From: Mesodorylaimus sp. YZB2_4 | Taxonomy: Eukaryota > Nematoda > Enoplea > Dorylaimida > Dorylaimidae | NCBI GenBank assembly: GCA_030248295.1 | Contig: JASANH010000209.1 | Location: forward strand, 62,001-126,000 | Length of the DNA stretch: 64,000 bases | Direction: 5' to 3' | In this document: one piece after another, positions 56,601 to 64,000 of the stretch | Numbering within the stretch: the stretch's first letter is position 1 | How the letters are laid out: each line of letters opens with the position of its first letter | Position numbers and translations under genes: made by a program | Notes under the pieces: generated by a model | Seen by the model: only the letters and a program-made list of their open reading frames with translations | Databases searched by the model: none | Told to the model about the DNA's origin: nothing

Positions 56601-59600
56601 CTACTGCTTCATCGCAAATATGTACCTTGCGTGTTTATGCCTATACACATGTGAGCAGAATCCGGACGCTTCAATTTCGGGATCGAGATCAGGAGGGGTC
56701 AAATCTCGACGATATCAGGATCGGGATCCCGCCCCATTCCCAAATATCAGAAAGCTGACTCTTCTAAAGTTACAGAGTTCGATGATTTTTCTTGACTTCG
56801 AGAATATGACTTGTGCAGGGCGGCGCCGAAAGTCGCGGCAGGGTCAGGATTGCGTCGGCTTTGGCCACAACCCCCAGGATGCTGGCTGGGGTTGCCCTAG
56901 TCCCGACCCTGGTCGAACGCCAATCCACCACCTCGGCCCATTATACAGTACTTACCATCAGCGTACGAATTCGGTTCAAAATATTTCTTTCCTTCCATTT
57001 GGGCAACATAATTTTCACGAATTCGATTCGTCTTCTTTTTCACTTCTTGCAAAGTTCGATCTTCGGCCGCTTTTTGTTTATTCATTTCTTTTTGAATTAA
57101 TAAATTCATTAAAAATGCTCCCCTAAATTTTTCACAACAAAAATTCACACCACTTTTTTTCTAGCAATACCATTAATTTTTTCTTACCTCGAACTAAGAA
57201 TTCTTTCGGCACGAAATTCCGTAATCGAATGACGAAAATACCAGCTTGAGAAAATTCGAATTTGAAAAAGTAAGAAACCGAAACAAATCGCATCGTAAAT
57301 AATTTCCGATTCTTCTTTACGAGCTCGACAATTCGGATCGAGAATACATTCCGCTTAAAATAATTATACATCAAGTTGAAACCCCTCCAAAACTTTTACC
57401 ATCAGGACTCATACAAGGAGTGGAAAACGGATTTTCCTCGATTTCTCCAGGTTTCCCAGAAGTAAATTTGAGTTTTTTCTCTTACAATCCCGACATCAAG
57501 CATGATCAAAATACGGGTGATTCAAAATGTTTACGATTTCTCCTGCTTTTGGCTCAAAGATACCCATTTCCCCTGATTTTCCAGTCACTAATCGGATTAT
57601 CTGATTTTTCTAGCTTTCCAACACCACCTTGTAAAATTGCTTACGTTCAGGTCCACGTAAACAGGCGATACTGAACAATTGAATCAACCACGATGTGCTC
57701 GATTTGCATAAGTCGCAAATGAACACGCAGCCGATAGCCTGCAAATAAACACTCTTATCAACACCCTGAATCTGAACCCCATATGCGCTCTATCCTGCAG
57801 TCAGCATCGACCGACCCGACGTTGTACTGTGCCTGCTCATTTGTGGCATGATCACACCATAAATGGCCATCGATAAGGGGAGGGTTTACAAGATATTTTA
57901 GCCCAAAAAATATTTTGGCAGAAATTCAAACGTATATATACGTACCCAATATATATATATATATATACATATGTATTGAATCGGTATTTTCAGTTTCATA
58001 AAAACAATTATAATCCATATATATAATAAATATTTACAAATATATAATATATATATACATAATATATATATCTTTATAATATATATGCATATATATTATA
58101 AACATATGTATAATTAATATATAAATACAATATATTTATCATTTATATATGCATATCCATATAAATATGCGTATAACGATATATACAGTATAAATACACA
58201 CACAAACACAAAATTTACGTGGTTGCAGACAAAAATAATAACTACATATATGCTCTCTGCCCTTTGCTGCATCAGCAGTGCCTCTTTAACGTGCAGTTCT
58301 GATCTTGCTGCCTCAGTGTTCAACAAATACGCATTACCCCTCACACAGAATATAAAAACGCAAGGCACATACCTCCATGGTAACTTTCAATAATATAGCC
58401 ACCACGTTATAGAAAAGGAGGATATACCACCTGAAAATCACAAAACAATTCAGTGACTACACTACCGCAACAGGAGCTAGGGGGGCTGCTTTTTGGGGGG
58501 GCTCTCCTGCCGCCGACTATGGCTAGTCTCTGTAAACGAGCTCGTTAGCCTCTAATCCACGACGTAAGTGACCCCGTAGCCGTGCATGGGGGGGGGACCA
58601 AGATTCAAAACCACTCCTCTCCCACGGCCCCTGATCGGGATCTTCAGAACTCTCCACCTCCTTCCTGCGTGGGTACGTAACTCAGGCTCCAGCCCCGCCA
58701 AGCACACAGCGACGACCGCCTGTGCTCCTAACATTTTTTAAAAACTTTTCTTGCTTGGGCACCGTGCTGCTAGCGTTCGACCGGGGTCAACTATTTCCGG
58801 GGTCGGGGTCGGGGTTAGTTTAGCCCCGGTCGGGGTCGGTTTCGGGGGTGGTTATAGGGTTTGAATTTTTAAGCTCAATTGATTTAGTGCACGTGCAGAA
58901 TACTTTTAGCGGATGTCACTGATCTCCTCAGAAATAACGACAAAATTTTAGACAGGAATCATGCATTTCTTATTAGTAAATAAATGTCGGATGCGGAAGC
59001 TTGAGAAGAAGCCCGCACCTCAGACGCCTGCTTCATCGACGCCTTGGCCAAATTATATTCCTTTTTATGGCATGATTGTAAATGATCCCACAGCCCTTTC
59101 GTAGATCCCCGTTTTCCAAGACAGTAGACTTTTTGGCACAATTTGCATCGCGCATTCGATGGCTTAGTAGGAAGCTTGTCGAAATATGCCCATGCTTCAG
59201 ACATGTTCGAAAACTGGCGAAACAATCAACTCACAGAGCGACTAAACGGCGAATTCTGGCTGCTTGGTTCACTAGCAGACTGCGCGATTATGTCCCCCGC
59301 CTGGCGAGTGAGTCGCGCAATAGTTACACAGGAAGCGTTAGTTGCCAGCAAGTGAACCGCGCAGTTTCTGGCCCTGAATGAGCAACGCTTACTAAGATAA
59401 CTCAAGCTTTATTGATGGAACGACAAAATATTACAACCTCCTGCACATTTTCGACGTGCTCGTCAGATGTATACTTTTTATAGCTAGCTCAAGAAGATTC
59501 TCTGGTTGCACTTCTTGTTAGCAAACAATTCATAATTTAATATACAATTTTATAACCCCAACCCCGACCATAATTTTTCGGGGTCGGGGTCGGGGCCCCG

Positions 59601-62600
59601 GTCGAACGCTGCCCATGTTTGCCCTGGACCTTCAACTGTTTCGCCAGCAGTCATGCTATGAGAAGCAACCAAGTCTCACGGCAGGCCTCTGACGTCCCCA
59701 CTAGGACCACCTCCACCCATCGATGCCCCCCACCCTTACCTCAGCATAACTCTCCGATGCGGTTCCAAATAAAGATCGTTGCCTTTCCACAACAATGTGA
59801 AAGCGGCCACCAAATATCCGAACGCAAAACCCGATATTCCGCCCACACCGGCCGCGAATACCACGAACAGGGTGATCCAATGAAAATAGACAAAGACGAA
59901 TACTTTGATGATATCCAAATAGGATTTGGTATAAGTAATGAAATTGGGTATCGGATTTCGAGCCCCGCCCCCATCCTCCGCGCTCGAACTCAACGAAATC
60001 GGTGCATTATCGCCTCCTTCGAACGTGCTCGCTTGTGAAGACGTCTCAATTCGAAACACGCTACATTGAGCCGATGCCAAAAGCAAAACGAAGAAATCGC
60101 CGATCAAATAATAGGGATCGGGCGAATTGACATAACTGGGCAAATACAGCCAATAGATCAGGCTCTTATCGAACATATCCATCCACGGGTATTGCAGACA
60201 GGACGACGGCGGTAGACCCACGCACACGGCGTACTCGACCACCAGAGCCACGGCCACGAATAAAGTGAATATGAACCATACTCGCGCCAACACCCGTCTC
60301 GACACGGCCACCAGGATTAGGACCCAGATCGTGTACAGGAAGGCCACCGCGTCCATACGGATTCTACGAACACAATGCACATTACATGCCATCGATCAGC
60401 ACCAATTAGCGATCTCGGAGTGCGTGATCGATTGATCGTACTGAAGAGGTCGATCACGATCGATCGATCATGATTACGATGCATCGCCACTCATCATTCA
60501 CAGTCGACCAAGCAATTAACTGAGATCATCACCAATCAACCATTGATCGATTGATTGATGGAGCTCGATTGATAGTTATCGATTATGATAATAATCGATC
60601 ATGCCGCGTGACCCAATAATTGCACTACCGATTACGATCGATTGCTCATGATGCATCGCCTACATCCTTCACAGTAGATCAATGATTGATAATTGATATA
60701 ATCGCTCATCAACCAATGATCGATCGAACATCACCAGTAAGCGATCTCACAATGCGTGATCCATTAATCTTGCTGTCAATCACGGTCGTTCGATCATGAT
60801 CACGATGTATCGCCACTCATCATTCAAAGTAGATCAATCAATCAACTGACGTGACCATTCATCAACCACTGATCGATCGATCAAGCATGATAGCTGGTAA
60901 TCAATCATACTGACACTGATGATCGATCGGTTTCAGATCACGATGTATCACTCACCATCACTCACATCAGATCAACACAATCATCACTGACATGATGCCT
61001 CATCAAACATTGATCGATCGATCGAGAGCATGATTTTGAGTCATCAATCAGCATTAATAATCGATCTCACGCTGCGTGATCGATCGATCAATCATGATGC
61101 ATTGTAAGTCATTATTCACAGTAGATCGATCAATCATAATTGATATGATCACTCATCAACCAAATGCTCGATCGATCGATAGAGCACGATTGGTGCCCAT
61201 CGATCATTGTCAATAACTGATCTCACGCCGCGTAATCGATCGATCGATCATACTACCAACCGAAAGGAATCACTCGCTATCAATCAGATCAATCGATCAC
61301 AACTGATATGATCACTGATCACCAGTCGATCAATTACCAGTCAATAAATCAATACTTACCCGATATCGATCACCAGAACAACCAACGTGATCTAGAAGTA
61401 CAAACCTCATAAACCACTTATGCACACATCCTTCCCACCAATCCCTTACCTCAACTCCGAACTTATAAAACCCATAATTGGCCAAGTACATAAAACATTT
61501 GCCAATACCATCATCGGCATCCTGTCGACCCACATCGGCGAACAAAACACCTCGAGCTGGCGTCGGCCGCCCGAGTACTTCTCTTTGAAATTTTTGACGA
61601 ATTTTAATTGCTGCTTGAAATGCCAACAGCACAAAAACAATGACATAACCCTGCAAAAAATTCAACATATTTAAAAACTTCAAATATAAAACCAAAGAGC
61701 CACTTACAGCCAAATAATTCGACACCAACTGTGTGCTCTTCAATTTCACAAAACCAGCCCAAGCTGGAGAATCTTTTTGATCCGTCCCGTTGAACAAGCC
61801 CTTAAAATTCAACAAGTTTCAAAAACACTTGCCCCGAGTGGGAATCGAACCCGCACCTTCAGAGTATGTGCTAATTCTGATAAGAACCTATTTTAGGTTT
61901 TTCATCACCTTTACACCCGCAGCCTGCCACGACTCCTCCATGGCCTTGCTCGCACTTCAGACTACTCTACATAGTTGTCCAGTAGGTCTCAAGCCCAGTA
62001 ATCCCACCAGCGCGCTGCGGGTTCGATTCCCACTCAGGCCCAATATTTTTACTGACATACCCACCTATTTTCTTCCAAACAAACACCTATACAAACTCAA
62101 ACCCACAATATTCACTTACCGAACAATTTTCCGTGAATATATCCAATTCCAAATCCTCAGTATGAACAAATTTCATTTGATAAATCATTTTCGCCAATAC
62201 AATCAAAGCGGCCCAAATAGTGGCCAGGATCGAGAATAACGTATTCAATTGTCGACAAGCCAACATCAGGCAAACGAGCAACACAAACACAAAATTCACC
62301 GCCGATACCTGCAAAATTTTTTTTAAAAGTTTGATAAAAAACTTTTAAATTTCATTTTTGAATATTTTATTCTTTCCGTTTAATTTCAAATTTCAAATTT
62401 CAAATCACACCAGCGGACTGCTTTTTCTTTTTCTTTCAAACTAGACTGCCCTCTATTAAATTAGGATGCAATCAAAATATGACATAAAAAACCACGCAGA
62501 AAATTCAAATTTAAATTTCCCGCGAAAACTGTGAAATTCATAATCATTTCGTAGACTTCTTCGGTTTCTGACTCCGATTGTCCCTCATTTCACTCACCTC

Positions 62601-63926
62601 ATTTACGGCCAATAGAATCAACGAGAAGGCCACTAATTTGCTAAAATGTAATTCGCCGATACGCCATAAAAAATCGCAGACAATTTCGTAATGATTTTTC
62701 GCCTTATTCATCAATTTTTCACTTCGAGTTGGCGATTGTGTTCTTTCATTATTCGCTGCCCCTAAAATCTCCATTTTCCATTCCTATTCCATATCCCTCT
62801 CCCCAAATTCCCCTCACCCGCTTCATTGCGACTATTCTCTCTTCTTCGAGCAAAATTCGTCAATCGCATGAATGCCGAATGGAAAAATTTCAATTGCAAT
62901 ATGACCACAGTTAAAAATGATAACGGTGTGAGCAATTGTACGAACAAATTGCCTGGATCGTACTCGACTAGGCCCAAATCATCGAATCTAAAAACAACAC
63001 CTCACTCATTTCTCCATCCACCAGATACACAGCCCAACCAAAAAGTGTCGCAATGCTACGATGACCAGGGGCCACTTTCACAGCTAGGGCATGTCCTAAA
63101 GTTGAGGCGATCGAATTATAACCATGTAGAATAGGACTTTGGATCCGTCCGAGGCGACTGGTCCACTATAACCACAGGGCGGGTTCGATTCCCGGTCAGG
63201 CCTGTTGGTTTTGATTATGCGCAGGGCAGGGCAAGCTTCCGAGTTTCCCGTCCCCCCCACTGTAGATGATAGTTCCAGAAACGAGATCCAAACACAACCT
63301 GGCCTCGTTTGGAAATGTCCGAGCCGACTGGTCCACTGTAATAGTGACAGGGCTGGGGTTCGACTCCCGGTCAGGCCTGCTGTTTTTGATTATGCGCCTA
63401 GCCTGGGCATGGGGACAAGCTTCTCACCTATCTCCCCCTGCTGTAGATGATGGTTCCATAATTGAGTTCCACATACACAACCAGGCCTGACGGATGCTGA
63501 CTGGGGTGCTCACTGAATCCAACCCCTAACCATCAAAGAAGTTTAAGAAACCAATTGAATTATGCCCAACACAATTGTCAAAACAGACCAGGCGAATTTC
63601 CATCATTTTTCAAAAAGTTTAAAATCACACTGTCATTCAAAATTCAAATTTTCGAAATGGCGGGAAAATTCCTCTTCCTCATTCCAGTTATCCCGTTCCA
63701 CTAAACACTGTGAAACCCCTAAGCCCCTTATTTCCACCCAAATTCAAGTGTTTTACCATCAAATTACAAGAACTTACACTTCGCGAGGCCAATTCGTCCA
63801 ATTAAACCAAATTCGAGGGACATCCGTGAACTGGTACGTGTATACGGCCAAGAGGACAGCGATCGATAAGGCCGTCAACAACATCCAATAGAAGAACAAC
63901 ATCAAACGCCAGAAGCTGAACGATGC
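41609..63926 (-). CDS. piezo: PIEZO mechanosensitive channel, C-terminal 30 exons (5' end beyond the window)
   Basis: Trimeric mechanically gated cation channel of the plasma membrane. Exons: 63926-63778, 62987-62818, 62761-62598, 62308-62120, 61800-61708, 61650-61450, 61391-61360, 60363-59740, 58430-58373, 57738-57645, 57353-57188, 57122-56956, 52856-52732, 52343-51904, 51654-51411, 48816-48640, 48583-48503, 47396-47324, 47266-47197, 47145-46998, 46844-46630, 46567-46475, 46420-46355, 45062-44915, 44859-44829, 44024-43870, 43061-42969, 42917-42745, 42566-42126, 41861-41609. All phases agree: 1,710 codons plus stop, about two-thirds of a ~2,500-aa PIEZO. Diagnostic stretches: [24 protein letters not shown] after [67 protein letters not shown] (anchor/outer helix), a cap domain, [18 protein letters not shown] (inner pore helix) and [12 protein letters not shown] at the C-terminus. 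Microexons of 32 bp and 31 bp occur; the intron after exon 13 starts with GC. Confidence 0.97.
43445..43808. mobile_element. hAT-like MITE (CAGGGTT ends) in a PIEZO intron
   Basis: Begins ACAGGGTTTATACAAG and ends GTCTGAACCCTGA, about 360 bp, AT-rich. Full-length partner at 52971-53313; shared interior runs include CGATTACCCTTCCT and AGAAAAGGCGGGTGATTCAA. Diverged fragments lie at 43240-43410, 53878-54245 and 57398-57625. Confidence 0.7.
45232..45725. mobile_element. ~500-bp foldback element in a PIEZO intron
   Basis: Left arm 45232-45390 and right arm 45555-45725 are inverted copies (TTTTCTCGAAATTATTAGC, TTTTGTAGAGAAAA, GTCTTTGTTTTG, TTTGAATCGCAAAA). An extra inverted segment sits in the loop (CTCTACCAAATTGTCGCTGA, ~45468). 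No ORF. Non-autonomous element. Confidence 0.8.
46263..46283 (+). repeat. Poly-C tract in a PIEZO intron
   Basis: About 18 consecutive C roughly 70 bp downstream (in gene orientation) of PIEZO exon 23. A second, shorter run lies at ~46945. Confidence 0.75.
48835..49035 (+). repeat. SINE with tRNA-Gln-like head
   Basis: Lies in a PIEZO intron. The head carries CCAGACTCTGATCC, resembling the tRNA-Gln(CTG) anticodon loop, and the B box GGGTTCGACTCCC. The body (GAGTGCGCTGTATGGTACTC... ending in repeated ATGACATGACATG) is the same as in the Glu-headed copy at 28645. Confidence 0.6.
49727..50100. mobile_element. hAT-like MITE with CCGGCATCGACCGATCC ends, copy 1
   Basis: Starts CCGGCATCGACCGATCC and ends GGATCGGTCAGTGCTGG. 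Matches 50633-50990 along most of its length (GATGGGGATGACGTA, CACTGCGTCCTCACC, GAGAGAAAAAACG). Ends are GATCGG-rich. Confidence 0.7.
50114..50160. other. Perfect 21-bp hairpin
   Basis: ATTCGTGATCAGTGCTCATA (50114-50133) pairs exactly with 50141-50160; a further C-G pair makes the stem 21 bp with a 5-nt loop (TGTGG). No mismatches. Sits in a PIEZO intron just outside MITE copy 1. Confidence 0.85.
50633..50990. mobile_element. hAT-like MITE, copy 2
   Basis: Starts CAGCACCGACAGACCCC and ends GGATCGGTCGATGCTGG. Direct-orientation partner of 49727-50100, ~530 bp away in the same PIEZO intron. Confidence 0.7.
52344..52732 (-). other. GC-AG intron of PIEZO (exon 13 donor)
   Basis: Exon 13 carries the family motif [11 protein letters not shown] and must join exon 14 ([10 protein letters not shown]) in phase 0. 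The only boundary near the end of the open frame that does this is CGCAG|GCATGAG, a GC donor; the acceptor is a normal TTTTAG. No in-frame GT donor gives the same join. The coordinates given include the last exon base. Confidence 0.6.
52971..53313. mobile_element. hAT-like MITE (CAGGGTT ends), second full copy
   Basis: Begins CACAGGGTTCATACAAG and ends TTCTATGAACCCTG, giving CAGGGTTCATA terminal inverted repeats. Same family as 43445-43808. Lies in the 4.1-kb PIEZO intron after exon 12. The ORFs across it are artefacts of the repeat. Confidence 0.75.
54340..56035. repeat. Palindromic TATCGGCCGATA repeats in a PIEZO intron
   Basis: Dense overlapping palindromes (ATTATCGGTATCGGCCGATA, ACCGATAACGCAATTATCGG) at 54572-54630 and 55955-56032, with a short piece at 54340-54365. 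The same motif occurs at 5330-5421 in intron 3 of the receptor phosphatase. The two clusters may bound one ~1.5-kb element. Confidence 0.6.
57930..58195. repeat. AT microsatellite-like tract in a PIEZO intron
   Basis: About 265 bp composed almost wholly of TATATA, ATATAT and related steps. The minus-strand ORF at 58114-58368 runs out of this tract and is not credible. Confidence 0.85.
58773..59615 (-). mobile_element. hAT-type transposon remnant encoding a BED zinc finger
   Basis: Ends are inverted: AGCGTTCGACCGGGGTC (58776) against CCCCGGTCGAACGCT (to ~59613), each followed by GGGGTCGGGGTCGG subterminal repeats. The minus-strand ORF 59225-58959 contains a BED-type finger: [25 protein letters not shown], a Gly-containing spacer, [11 protein letters not shown]. 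This is the N-terminal DNA-binding domain of hAT transposases; the catalytic domain is absent. Located between PIEZO exons 8 and 9. Confidence 0.75.
60395..61330. repeat. GATC-rich degenerate minisatellite (~160-bp period) in a PIEZO intron
   Basis: The intron between exons 7 and 8 is saturated with ATCGATCGATC and TGATCA words. Landmarks such as GATCTCACGCTGCGTGATCG recur near 60410, 60602, 60750, 61063 and 61222, suggesting five or six diverged copies of a unit of ~160 bp. Confidence 0.8.
61828..62041. repeat. Element with inverted tRNA-like ends, independent copy in a PIEZO intron
   Basis: Left end GAGTGGGAATCGAACCCGCA; right end TGCGGGTTCGATTCCCACTC, its exact reverse complement. The right half has a tRNA-like A box (TAGTTGTCCAGTAGG, ~61974) at tRNA spacing from its B box. 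Acceptor-stem pairing is lacking, so it is not a functional tRNA. Confidence 0.65.
63125..63490 (+). repeat. Tandem pair of tRNA-like repeat units (~185 bp each)
   Basis: The unit CGACTGGTCCACTATAA, GGGTTCGATTCCCGGTCAGG, TTTTGATTATGCGC and CTGTAGATGATAGTTCC occurs at 63145-63300 and again at 63325-63490. Both have a B-box-like motif. Probably a SINE that duplicated in place. Confidence 0.7.
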
Positions 63927-64000
63927 CTAAAATACATAGAATAACAGTCATTCAACATGGCCGACAGACAGGGGATGAGACCCCGCCCTGACAATGCTAG

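Noticed and set aside
58114..58368. 84-codon hydrophobic ORF
   Set aside because: Produced by the AT-rich tract at 57930-58195.
60395..61330. CRISPR-like array in the GATC-rich repeat
   Set aside because: Units are ~160 bp, degenerate and intronic in an animal gene. There are no short identical repeats with unique spacers.
61971..62042. Functional tRNA gene
   Set aside because: A and B boxes are present, but the 5' acceptor strand does not pair with the 3' end, and the unit is half of an inverted element.

Overview
The window is eukaryotic, specifically animal, genomic DNA. Its genes are split by many short GT-AG introns (often 52-56 bp, 3' ends like TTTCAG or TTTTAG), and they encode metazoan proteins: a PIEZO channel, a receptor protein-tyrosine phosphatase, a 7TM receptor, a DNAJB12/14-type co-chaperone, UPF0462/C4orf33 homologues and an otopetrin-like channel. 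Intron size, splice-acceptor style and the repeated GCGGGAAATTCAAATTT-type terminal repeats recall nematodes, but I cannot fix the phylum from sequence alone; another small ecdysozoan remains possible.

Layout. 1-1886: repeat remnants. 1887-6057 (-): a 17-exon receptor-type tyrosine phosphatase whose signature loop has lost catalytic residues, with CCAAT boxes just upstream. 6058-10589: no gene, but a 657-bp foldback element, poly-C tracts and interspersed repeats. 10590-13616 (+): a complete nine-exon DNAJB12/DNAJB14 homologue. 13864-15890 (-): first copy of a two-exon UPF0462 gene. 16100-20900: repeats. 21058-22277 (-): a two-exon orphan GPCR sitting between two ~1-kb inverted repeats. 25995-27183 (-): a lysine-rich protein built from phase-1 exons, whose frame continues past an in-frame TGA to about 25626. 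27184-31571: no gene recognised, one tRNA-derived SINE. 31572-33089 (-): a single-exon 12-TM otopetrin-like protein. 33090-39777: transposon-rich, including a decayed MULE and two foldback elements. 40057-41285 (-): second UPF0462 copy. 41609 to the right edge (-): the last 30 exons (1,710 codons) of a PIEZO gene, whose N-terminal third lies beyond the window.

Every exon list below was checked by hand for splice-site dinucleotides and for phase continuity; no transcript data were available. Two introns use GC-AG boundaries. The PIEZO introns carry much of the transposon diversity: hAT-type MITEs, a BED zinc-finger remnant, foldback elements, a GATC-rich minisatellite, SINE-like units and a 21-bp perfect hairpin.

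The genes do not form an obvious functional pathway. Several are membrane proteins (PIEZO, otopetrin-like channel, GPCR, receptor phosphatase, TM-anchored J protein). The most unusual features are the degenerate receptor phosphatase, a gene-conversion-like identity tract shared by the two UPF0462 paralogues, SINEs sharing one body but carrying different tRNA-like heads, a family of elements with inverted tRNA-like ends, and the possible TGA readthrough in the lysine-rich gene.
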